From NCBI RefSeq assembly GCF_026340465.1, contig NZ_JAPEPC010000001.1:1491501-1555500 (forward strand): a stretch of 64,000 nt of DNA, read 5' to 3'. This document shows positions 35,072 to 42,397 of this stretch, one piece after another. The DNA comes from Streptomyces sp. NBC_01306 (GTDB lineage: Bacteria; Actinomycetota; Actinomycetes; Streptomycetales; Streptomycetaceae). A program made the position numbers and the translations under genes. Every line of letters starts with the position of its first letter. Within the stretch, counting starts at the first letter, position 1. Below the pieces are notes generated by a model. That model was not told the origin of the DNA. It made no database searches and saw only the letters and a list, made by a program, of their open reading frames with translations.

Positions 35072-35367
35072 CATGTTCATAACGTTTCGACAGAGAATTC
35101 ATTCTCGGCGGACACCCGTTGCATCCGCATGGTGCCGCTCTGCTCACATCAGCCCCCGCTTTTGGCGCGGCTCGCTCTTTTTGACCGTTTTATCTGAGGC
35201 ATACGCCACTCGGAGCGGCGGGTTCCAGCTGTTTGGAGCCACGCCGCCCGACGTGCTGGAATTCGGCGAACTCCCGAGTAGGGCCACCGTTCGACGGCTG
35301 GTCCGAGCACGGCACTGAATGATGGACGGCACAGCGCAGGTGCCGACGCCGAGAGGTTGTTGGTCGA
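35072..35367 (+). promoter_or_regulatory. upstream region of the second conservon with shared 12-mer
   Basis: Together with the preceding terminator this makes a 363-base gene-free gap. GTGCTGGAATTC at 35253-35264 is identical to the sequence upstream of cvnA1 (29291-29302). Nothing else recognisable was seen, and the promoter of the second operon is expected here. Confidence 0.5.
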
Positions 35368-38300
35368 GTGAGGCGAAGCAGGAAGAGCTCCGCGGCGGAG
35401 CAGGCGCGGGGGAACTTCACGCCGCCGCCGCAGTCGGCGACGTCTCCTGCCGGCCGGTCCGGAGCAGCTGCCGGAGGCGGTGACGCCGGCGCGAGCGGCA
35501 GCCGGCTGGCGCCGCGCAACTGGCGTGTGCCCACCAAGCTCAACGCCATTCTGCTGATTCCCGTGATCGTGGGCCTCGTCATGGGCGGGTTCCAGGTCAA
35601 GAGCTCGATCACCACCTGGAACGGCGCGCGCGACGCCGAGCAGGTCGCTCTCGTCGTGGGGGCCGCTTCGGCGTACAGCGAGGCGCTGCTCGAAGAGCGT
35701 GACAACAGCGCGGAGCCGCTGCTGTCCAGCCAACGCGACAACTTCAACGTCAAGCGCGCCTACAGCCGCACCGACGAGGCCGCCAAGGCCTTCGACACCG
35801 CGGTGAAGAAGCTCCCGAAGACCAAGGAGCTCCAGCGCCGCCTCCAGCTCTTCCGCGCCGAGGAGCCCTCCCTCGCCACGCTGCGCAAGACCGCTTACAC
35901 CGCGGCGATGGACCCAGTGAAGACCGAAGAGGGCTACGTCAAGGTCCAGCACTCGCTGATGGAGTTCTCCAATGAACTCGGCCTCGGCACCGGCAACATC
36001 AACAGCTACGGCCGCACGGTCTACGCGATCCAGCTGGCCCAGGCAGCAGAATCGCTTCAGCGCTCCATCGGTACGCATCTGCTGGTGCGCCCGAGCCAGG
36101 ACCCCGCGACCTTCCAGGCCCAGGTCGTCGCCTTCAACTCGTACAACTATCTGGAGCAGATCGCCCTCCAGGAGTACGTGTCCGGCGGCACCGAGGAGGA
36201 TGCCGCCGCGCTGAAGTCGGAGATGGCCGCTCAGGCCGTCAGTGCCAAGAACTACGTCTCCCGGGACAGGGCGGCGGCCAAGAGCGAGAAGAAGCGCTAT
36301 GTGAACCCGCCGGTCAAGGGCGGGTCCATGTTCGACGGCATCGCGTCCGAGATCGGCAAGGGCCGGACCCCCGCGGCGCTGAAGGCGAAGGGCATCGACT
36401 CCGAGTCCTGGGCGATCGCGGCGGGTACCAGGTTCGACGGTTACAGCACGGTCGAGAAGAACCTGGTCGAGAACGCGGTCGGCGACGCGGCGACGATCTC
36501 GCACAACGCGAAGAACGACGCCATCACCAACGGCGCCGTCGTCCTGGTCGCCCTGCTGATCGCCTTCATCCTGGCCGGGATGATGGCGCGCCAGATGAGC
36601 CGGGCGATGCGGCGCCTGCGCACCGCCGCCTTCGGCGTGGCCGAGCAGCGGCTGCCGATGCTCGTCGACCAGCTCTCGCGTACGGAGCCGGGCCGGGTGG
36701 ACACCCGGGTCGAGCCCATTCCGATCCACACCCAGGACGAGATCGGCGAGGTGGCACGCGCCTTCGACCAGGTGCACCGCGAAGCGGTGAGGCTCGCGTC
36801 GGAGCAGGCCATGCTCCGGGGCAACGTCAACGCGATCTTCACCAACCTCTCGCGCCGCAACCAGTCGCTCATCGAGGGCCAGCTGACGCTGATCACCGAC
36901 CTGGAGAACAACGAGGCCGAGCCCGAGCAGCTGGAGAGCCTCTTCAAGCTCGACCACCTCGCGACCCGGATGCGCCGCAACGGCGAGAACCTGCTCGTGC
37001 TGGCGGGCGAGGAGCCGGGGCGCCGCTGGAACCAGCCGGTCCCGCTGGTCGATGTGCTCAGGGCCGCCTCGTCCGAGGTCGAGTCGTACGAGCGCATCGA
37101 GCTGACCGGGGTCCCGGAGACCGAGATCCACGGGCAGTCCGTCACCGACCTGGTGCATCTTCTCGCCGAGCTGCTGGAGAACGCCACCACCTTCTCCTCG
37201 CCGCAGACCAGGGTGCGCGTCACGGCGACCCGGCTGCCGGACGGCCGGGTGATGATCGAGATCCACGACAAGGGCATCGGTCTCACCGCCGAGGACTTCG
37301 CGGACATCAACCACAAGCTGGCCAACCCGCCGACCGTGGACGCGGCGATCTCGCAGCGCATGGGGCTGTTCGTGGTCGGCCGCCTCGCCGACCGGCACGG
37401 TGTACGGGTGCAGCTGCGCCCCTCGGGCGAGCAGGCGGGCACCACGTCGCTGGTCATGCTCCCGGACGCCATCACGCACGGCGGTGGCGGCGAGCAGCTG
37501 CCCGCGGACGACTTCAGCGTCTCGTCGATCATTCCGGAGCAGCAGCCGCGGGAGCAGCAGTCGTTCCCGCAGGCCGCGCAGCGGACGGCCGCCGAACTCG
37601 GCTTCGACGACACCCGTTACGGCGACAGCGAACCGCGCCGCCTCGACCCGGTCAACCGCTCGCTGATGCGCGAGGAGCGCCGGGCGGCGCTGGACGGCAC
37701 GCACGACGGGTCCGGCAGGCCGCTGTTCCGCGACGAGGCGCCGCAGCCGGAGCAGCAGTACGGGCAGGGCGGGCAGCACGCGCAGCACGGCAACGGTTAC
37801 GCGCAGCAGGGCAACTCCTCTGCGCAGTACGGCCAAGAGCCGCAGCAGGCGCCGTACGACCAGAGCGGTTACGCGGCTCCCGACGGCTACCGGAACGGGG
37901 CATACCCGGACTCCGGCCACCCGGTGTCCGACGGCCGGCAGCAGCCGTACGACAGCGCGTTCGAGCCGCAGGCCCATCAGGACGACTGGGCTGGTCAGGC
38001 CACGTACCAGGACGGTTTTCGGTCGGCTTACCAGCCGGAGGCGGAATCTGTACAGGGCGCTCCCGCAGCCGCTCCCGAACGCGTAGGCTTCGACCGTCCG
38101 GGACCGTCTCCGAGCACCTCCCACGAACTGACCGACGCCGGCCTTCCCCGCCGTGGCGGTCAGCAGGCCCCGAAGCCGGACCCCGGAGCACACCAGCCCG
38201 GTCAGCAGAACCCCGGTCACCCCCAGGCCGGTCAGCAGAATCCTGAGGAGCGGAACGACGGGGAAGAGAGCGGGGAGAGCAGCCGTCCGGACGGCTGGCG

Positions 38301-38598
38301 GTCGTCGAACGACGAGCGCTGGCAGCGGGCGGACAAGCTGCGCGAGCCGAAGGCGGGAGGGGTCACCCCCTCCGGTCTCCCCCGGCGGGTGCCCAAGGCC
38401 AACCTGGTCGAGGGCAAGGCTGAAGAGACCCCACAGGGCGGCCCCCAGGTCTCCCGCGCGCCCGAGGACGTCCGGGGCAGGTTGAGCAACCTGCGCCGCG
38501 GGGTCCTGCGGGGGCGCAACGAAGGTAGTGACACGAACGGTCAGGCCACCGGGAATCACCACGGCGGTCCTGACAGCACCTACAACCAGGAGCGTTAG
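35368..38598 (+). CDS. cvnA2: conservon sensor histidine kinase-like protein CvnA (cvn2)
   Basis: A 1076-aa homologue of cvnA1: TM1 at about residues 57-75, TM2 at about 384-405, a HAMP linker, the helix LDHLATRMRRNGENLLVLAG, and a kinase core with ELLENATTFSSP, HDKGIGLT and MGLFVVGRLA near 600-705. The tail is a shorter Gln/Gly/Tyr-rich disordered region ending SGLPRRVPKANLVEG. The sensory region between the membrane spans differs clearly from cvnA1, so the two copies probably sense different things. GTG start with GAGAGG upstream. Confidence 0.93.
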   Translation: MRRSRKSSAAEQARGNFTPPPQSATSPAGRSGAAAGGGDAGASGSRLAPRNWRVPTKLNAILLIPVIVGLVMGGFQVKSSITTWNGARDAEQVALVVGAASAYSEALLEERDNSAEPLLSSQRDNFNVKRAYSRTDEAAKAFDTAVKKLPKTKELQRRLQLFRAEEPSLATLRKTAYTAAMDPVKTEEGYVKVQHSLMEFSNELGLGTGNINSYGRTVYAIQLAQAAESLQRSIGTHLLVRPSQDPATFQAQVVAFNSYNYLEQIALQEYVSGGTEEDAAALKSEMAAQAVSAKNYVSRDRAAAKSEKKRYVNPPVKGGSMFDGIASEIGKGRTPAALKAKGIDSESWAIAAGTRFDGYSTVEKNLVENAVGDAATISHNAKNDAITNGAVVLVALLIAFILAGMMARQMSRAMRRLRTAAFGVAEQRLPMLVDQLSRTEPGRVDTRVEPIPIHTQDEIGEVARAFDQVHREAVRLASEQAMLRGNVNAIFTNLSRRNQSLIEGQLTLITDLENNEAEPEQLESLFKLDHLATRMRRNGENLLVLAGEEPGRRWNQPVPLVDVLRAASSEVESYERIELTGVPETEIHGQSVTDLVHLLAELLENATTFSSPQTRVRVTATRLPDGRVMIEIHDKGIGLTAEDFADINHKLANPPTVDAAISQRMGLFVVGRLADRHGVRVQLRPSGEQAGTTSLVMLPDAITHGGGGEQLPADDFSVSSIIPEQQPREQQSFPQAAQRTAAELGFDDTRYGDSEPRRLDPVNRSLMREERRAALDGTHDGSGRPLFRDEAPQPEQQYGQGGQHAQHGNGYAQQGNSSAQYGQEPQQAPYDQSGYAAPDGYRNGAYPDSGHPVSDGRQQPYDSAFEPQAHQDDWAGQATYQDGFRSAYQPEAESVQGAPAAAPERVGFDRPGPSPSTSHELTDAGLPRRGGQQAPKPDPGAHQPGQQNPGHPQAGQQNPEERNDGEESGESSRPDGWRSSNDERWQRADKLREPKAGGVTPSGLPRRVPKANLVEGKAEETPQGGPQVSRAPEDVRGRLSNLRRGVLRGRNEGSDTNGQATGNHHGGPDSTYNQER

Positions 38599-38599
38599 T

Positions 38600-39022
38600 G
38601 TGAGCCCGATGAGCCAGGCGGCGCAGAACCTGAACTGGTTGATCACCAACTTCGTGGACAACACCCCCGGGGTGTCCCACACCGTGGTGGTCTCCGCCGA
38701 CGGACTCCTTCTTGCGATGTCCGAGGGGTTCCCGCGTGACCGTGCCGACCAGTTGGCGGCCGTAGCTTCCGGGTTGACCTCGCTCACCGCGGGGGCGTCC
38801 CGGATCTTCGAGGGCGGTCATGTCAACCAGACCGTCGTGGAGATGGAGCGCGGCTTCCTCTTCATCATGTCCGTCTCGGACGGTTCCTCACTGGCCGTTC
38901 TCGCTCACCCCGAGGCCGATATCGGCCTGGTGGGTTACGAGATGGCCCTTCTGGTGGACCGCGCGGGCAGTGTTCTGACCCCGGATCTCCGCGCCGAACT
39001 GCAGGGCAGTCTTCTCAACTAG
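38600..39022 (+). CDS. cvnB2: Roadblock/LC7-domain protein CvnB (cvn2)
   Basis: 140 aa, about 95 percent identical to cvnB1 by eye. The changes cluster at EGGHVNQ and LAHPEADI. The GTG start is one base after the cvnA2 stop. Role as for the first copy. Confidence 0.93.
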   Translation: MSPMSQAAQNLNWLITNFVDNTPGVSHTVVVSADGLLLAMSEGFPRDRADQLAAVASGLTSLTAGASRIFEGGHVNQTVVEMERGFLFIMSVSDGSSLAVLAHPEADIGLVGYEMALLVDRAGSVLTPDLRAELQGSLLN

Positions 39023-39111
39023 CAAACAGACAGTGCGTTTCTCGCCACCGCGCCATAAGGTGCGGTGGCGCAGCCCCACAGGAACAGCGACGGGCAGTTG
39101 GAGGAGGAAAC

Positions 39112-39675
39112 GTGGCAACACCCCCAGGCGGTCACCCTTACTACGGTGAGCAGCGGGTTCCGGGCGAGTTCGACCAGAACCGTTTCGACTTTCCCTCCAC
39201 CCCGGGCAGACACGGCAGGCAGCCGTACCAGCAGCCGGAGCCCCCGTCGCCGTACGACCAGCCGCCGCGCATCCAGCCGGTGCAGCCGCACTGGACACCG
39301 CACCAGCAGCCCGACCCGGCTCCGGCTCAGGACCGCAATCCCCTGGTGCGCCCGTACGCCATGACCGGCGGCCGGACCCGGCCGCGTTACCAGCTCGCCA
39401 TCGAGGCGCTGGTCAGCACCACGGCAGAACCGTCGCAGCTGCAAGGGCAGTTGCCCGAGCACCAGCGGATCTGCCGGCTCTGTGTCGAGATCAAGTCTGT
39501 TGCGGAGATCTCGGCACTTCTTACGATTCCTCTCGGCGTCGCCCGGATCCTCGTCGCCGATCTGGCGGAGGCCGGGCTTGTCGCCATCCATCAGCCCGGC
39601 GGCGACGATGCCGTCGGCGGCCAGCCAGACGTGACACTGCTCGAAAGGGTGCTCAGTGGACTTCGCAAGCTCTAG
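39112..39675 (+). CDS. cvnC2: DUF742 protein CvnC (cvn2)
   Basis: A 187-aa DUF742 protein. It has the same core as cvnC1 preceded by a Pro/Gln/Tyr-rich N-terminal extension of about 70 residues (GGHPYYGEQRVPGEF onwards) that cvnC1 lacks. GTG start after GGAGGAGG. It overlaps cvnD2 by 20 bases. Confidence 0.93.
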   Translation: MATPPGGHPYYGEQRVPGEFDQNRFDFPSTPGRHGRQPYQQPEPPSPYDQPPRIQPVQPHWTPHQQPDPAPAQDRNPLVRPYAMTGGRTRPRYQLAIEALVSTTAEPSQLQGQLPEHQRICRLCVEIKSVAEISALLTIPLGVARILVADLAEAGLVAIHQPGGDDAVGGQPDVTLLERVLSGLRKL

Positions 39676-40237
39676 CGGCGGTGCAGCCCGCTCCACTACC
39701 TCCGCGAAGATCGTGGTGGCAGGGGGCTTCGGCGTGGGCAAGACCACGTTCGTCGGCGCCGTCTCGGAGATCAACCCGCTGCGTACCGAGGCAGTCATGA
39801 CGTCCGCGTCCGCGGGCATCGACGACCTCACACACACCGGGGACAAGACCACCACTACGGTGGCCATGGACTTCGGACGCATCACCCTCGACCAGGACCT
39901 GATCCTCTACCTGTTCGGCACACCGGGACAGGACCGCTTCTGGTTCATGTGGGACGACCTCGTACGCGGCGCCATCGGCGCCGTCGTACTCGTCGACACC
40001 CGCCGCCTCGCCGACTGCTTCCCCGCGGTGGACTACTTCGAGAACTCGGGACTCCCCTTCGTCATCGCCCTCAACGGCTTCGACGGACACCAGCCCTACA
40101 CCCCCGACGAAGTACGCGAAGCCCTCCAGATCGGCCCCGACACCCCCATCCTCACCACCGACGCACGACACCGCGCAGATGCAAAGAGCGCGCTGATCAC
40201 ACTCGTCGAGCACGCCCTGATGGCACGCCTGCGTTAG
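39656..40237 (+). CDS. cvnD2: Ras-like GTPase CvnD (cvn2)
   Basis: 193 aa, differing from cvnD1 at only three residues (Ala for Ser after RRL, Ala for Gly after KS, and the final Arg for Lys). All GTPase motifs are identical. The DNA is also identical over blocks of more than 150 bases. It is followed by a strong terminator. Confidence 0.95.
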   Translation: MDFASSSGGAARSTTSAKIVVAGGFGVGKTTFVGAVSEINPLRTEAVMTSASAGIDDLTHTGDKTTTTVAMDFGRITLDQDLILYLFGTPGQDRFWFMWDDLVRGAIGAVVLVDTRRLADCFPAVDYFENSGLPFVIALNGFDGHQPYTPDEVREALQIGPDTPILTTDARHRADAKSALITLVEHALMARLR

Positions 40238-40258
40238 CGGGGCCCCAGGCCGTACAGC

Positions 40259-40300
40259 GAAAGGCGCCCGCACCCTCCGGAGAGGGTGCGGGCGCCTTTC
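40259..40300. terminator. bidirectional terminator between cvnD2 and accE
   Basis: A 19-bp perfect inverted repeat (GAAAGGCGCCCGCACCCTC with its complement) and a CGGA loop, with A- and T-runs at the two ends. It serves both convergent units. Confidence 0.88.
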
Positions 40301-40339
40301 GTCTGCGGTCTGTGCGGTCGGGCCGGAGACCGGCCCGGC

Positions 40340-40546
40340 TCAGCCCTGCCAGGAGTGCGGGGCCCGGAAGCCCGGGGTGCGCTCCAGACGGCGCCAGCCG
40401 GCCGTGCTGCGGGGCGTGTGCGCCGGGGCCTCGGGCCGGTTGGCGGCGCGGGCCAGCAGGATCGCGGTGATCGCGGCCAGCTCCTCCGGGTCCGCGTGGC
40501 CCTTCTCGACGCGGAGCAGCGATGCGGCGGCGGTGGGAGTACTCAA
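40340..40546 (-). CDS. accE: acyl-CoA carboxylase epsilon subunit
   Basis: A 68-aa protein. The N-terminal half (LLRVEKGHADPEELAAITAI) fits the actinobacterial AccE/PccE epsilon family, which binds and stimulates the alpha-beta carboxylase complex. The C-terminal half (GWRRLERTPGFRAPHSW) is a variable Trp-containing tail. The start is TTG at 40546 with AGGGGAAAG upstream. It lies 49 bases downstream of accB in the same operon. Confidence 0.88.
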   Translation of the reverse strand: MSTPTAAASLLRVEKGHADPEELAAITAILLARAANRPEAPAHTPRSTAGWRRLERTPGFRAPHSWQG

Positions 40547-40595
40547 GGTCTTTCCCCTTACTGGGACATACGTGCTGTGGCTGTGGCTCGGTGGC

Positions 40596-42179
40596 TTACT
40601 GCGGCGGGTTGCCGTGCTTGCGCGAGGGCAGGTCGGCGTGCTTCGTGCGCAGCATCGCGAGCGACGCGATGAGGACCTCGCGGGTCTCGGCCGGGTCGAT
40701 GACGTCGTCCACGAGCCCGCGCTCGGCCGCGTAGTACGGGTGCATCAGCTCGGCCTTGTACTCCTTGACCATCCGGGCGCGCATGGCGTCGGGGTCCTCG
40801 GCTTCGGCGATCTGCTTGCGGAAGATCACGTTGGCGGCGCCCTCGGCACCCATCACCGCGATCTCGTTCGTCGGCCAGGCGTAGGTGAGGTCGGCGCCGA
40901 TGGACTGGGAGTCCATGACGATGTACGCGCCCCCGTACGCCTTGCGCAGGATCAGCGAGATCCGCGGGACGGTGGCGTTGCAGTACGCGTACAGCAGCTT
41001 CGCGCCGTGGCGGATGATCCCGCCGTGCTCCTGGTCCACACCGGGCAGGAAGCCGGGTACGTCCAGGAGGGTGATGATCGGGATGTTGAACGCGTCGCAC
41101 ATCTGGACGAAGCGGGCCGCCTTCTCGGACGCCTCGATGTCCAGGACACCCGCCAGGGCCTGCGGCTGGTTCGCCACGATGCCCACGACCTGGCCGTCCA
41201 TCCGGGCGAGCGCGCAGATGATGTTCCGCGCCCAGCGCTCGTGGATCTCCAGGAAGTCGCCGTCGTCGACCAGCTCCTCGATGACCTGGTGCATGTCGTA
41301 GGGGCGGTTGCCGTCCGCCGGTACGAGGTCGAGCAGCTTCTCGGATCGGCGGTCCGCCGGGTCCTCGCTGGGGTGCGAGGGCGGGTTCTCCCGGTTGTTC
41401 GACGGCAGCATCGAGATGAGGTAGCGGACCTCCGCGATGCAGGTCTCCTCGTCGTCGTACGCGAAGTGCGCGACGCCGGACGTCTCGGCGTGCACATCGG
41501 CGCCACCGAGGCCGTTCTGGGTGATCTCCTCGCCCGTCACCGCGCGGACCACGTCCGGTCCTGTGATGAACATCTGCGATGTCTCACGCACCATGAACAC
41601 GAAGTCCGTGAGCGCGGGGCTGTAGGCGGCGCCGCCGGCGCACGGGCCGAGCATCACACTGATCTGCGGGATCACGCCCGACGCACGCGTGTTGCGCTGG
41701 AAGATCCCGCCGTACCCCGCGAGAGCGCTGACGCCCTCCTGGATACGGGCGCCCGCGCCGTCGTTCAGGGAGACCAGCGGCGCACCCGCCGAGATGGCCA
41801 TGTCCATGATCTTGTGGATCTTCGTGGCGTGGGCCTCGCCCAGCGCCCCGCCAAAGATCCGGAAGTCGTGGGCGTAGACGAAGACCGTGCGGCCCTCGAC
41901 CGTGCCCCACCCGGTGATGACACCGTCGGTGTACGGCTTCTTCGCCTCCAGGCCGAAGCCGGTCGCCCGGTGCCGGCGCAGCTGCTCGACCTCCTTGAAC
42001 GATCCCGGGTCCACCAGCAGCTCGATGCGCTCGCGCGCGGTCAGCTTGCCCTTCGTGTGCTGGGCCTCGGTCGCTCGCTCACTGGGCCCGCGCCTGGCCT
42101 GCTCGCGCAGGGCCAGCAGCTCCGCCACCCGTCCACGTGCGTCGGTGGGCCGGCCCGCGGTCTCGTCCAAAACGGTCAT
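40596..42179 (-). CDS. accB: acyl-CoA carboxylase beta (carboxyltransferase) subunit
   Basis: A 527-aa carboxyltransferase that transfers carboxyl from biotin to short acyl-CoAs, giving malonyl- and methylmalonyl-CoA for fatty acid and polyketide synthesis. GGIFQRNTRASGVIPQIS and GPCAGGAAYSPALTDF form the first oxyanion site, and DVPGFLPGVDQEHGGIIRHG the second. Ile420 in AYIVMDSQSIGADL matches the specificity residue of S. coelicolor AccB (acetyl- and propionyl-CoA), where PccB has Asp. The biotinylated alpha subunit is not in the window. Confidence 0.94.
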   Translation of the reverse strand: MTVLDETAGRPTDARGRVAELLALREQARRGPSERATEAQHTKGKLTARERIELLVDPGSFKEVEQLRRHRATGFGLEAKKPYTDGVITGWGTVEGRTVFVYAHDFRIFGGALGEAHATKIHKIMDMAISAGAPLVSLNDGAGARIQEGVSALAGYGGIFQRNTRASGVIPQISVMLGPCAGGAAYSPALTDFVFMVRETSQMFITGPDVVRAVTGEEITQNGLGGADVHAETSGVAHFAYDDEETCIAEVRYLISMLPSNNRENPPSHPSEDPADRRSEKLLDLVPADGNRPYDMHQVIEELVDDGDFLEIHERWARNIICALARMDGQVVGIVANQPQALAGVLDIEASEKAARFVQMCDAFNIPIITLLDVPGFLPGVDQEHGGIIRHGAKLLYAYCNATVPRISLILRKAYGGAYIVMDSQSIGADLTYAWPTNEIAVMGAEGAANVIFRKQIAEAEDPDAMRARMVKEYKAELMHPYYAAERGLVDDVIDPAETREVLIASLAMLRTKHADLPSRKHGNPPQ

Positions 42180-42194
42180 GTTCCGACCCTACGA

Positions 42195-42217
42195 ACTGCG
42201 CCAAGAAAACGCGCAGT
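42195..42217. promoter_or_regulatory. inverted repeat upstream of accB
   Basis: ACTGCGC (42195-42201) and GCGCAGT (42211-42217), 9 bases apart, 16 bases before the accB start on the minus strand. It could be a regulator site or a leader hairpin. Confidence 0.4.
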
Positions 42218-42397
42218 GCACTTCGCACAGTCTCCGGACCAGTTTCCTGGCCGCCCTGGACAGAAGAGCCCGGCGGCGCAGGCGAAGTGCCAGTCCAGGA
42301 CCACTCCGGATTGTGGAGTTCCCACAAGAGCTCCGACAAGCTCCGGGAGCGGTGCCAGGACGGGGACGCGAGCGCGGCCGGGCCGTCCGGTGCCCGG

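Noticed and set aside
35149..38787. Minus-strand open frame of about 1200 codons opposite cvnA2
   Set aside because: Antisense shadow of cvnA2; no motif and no ribosome site.
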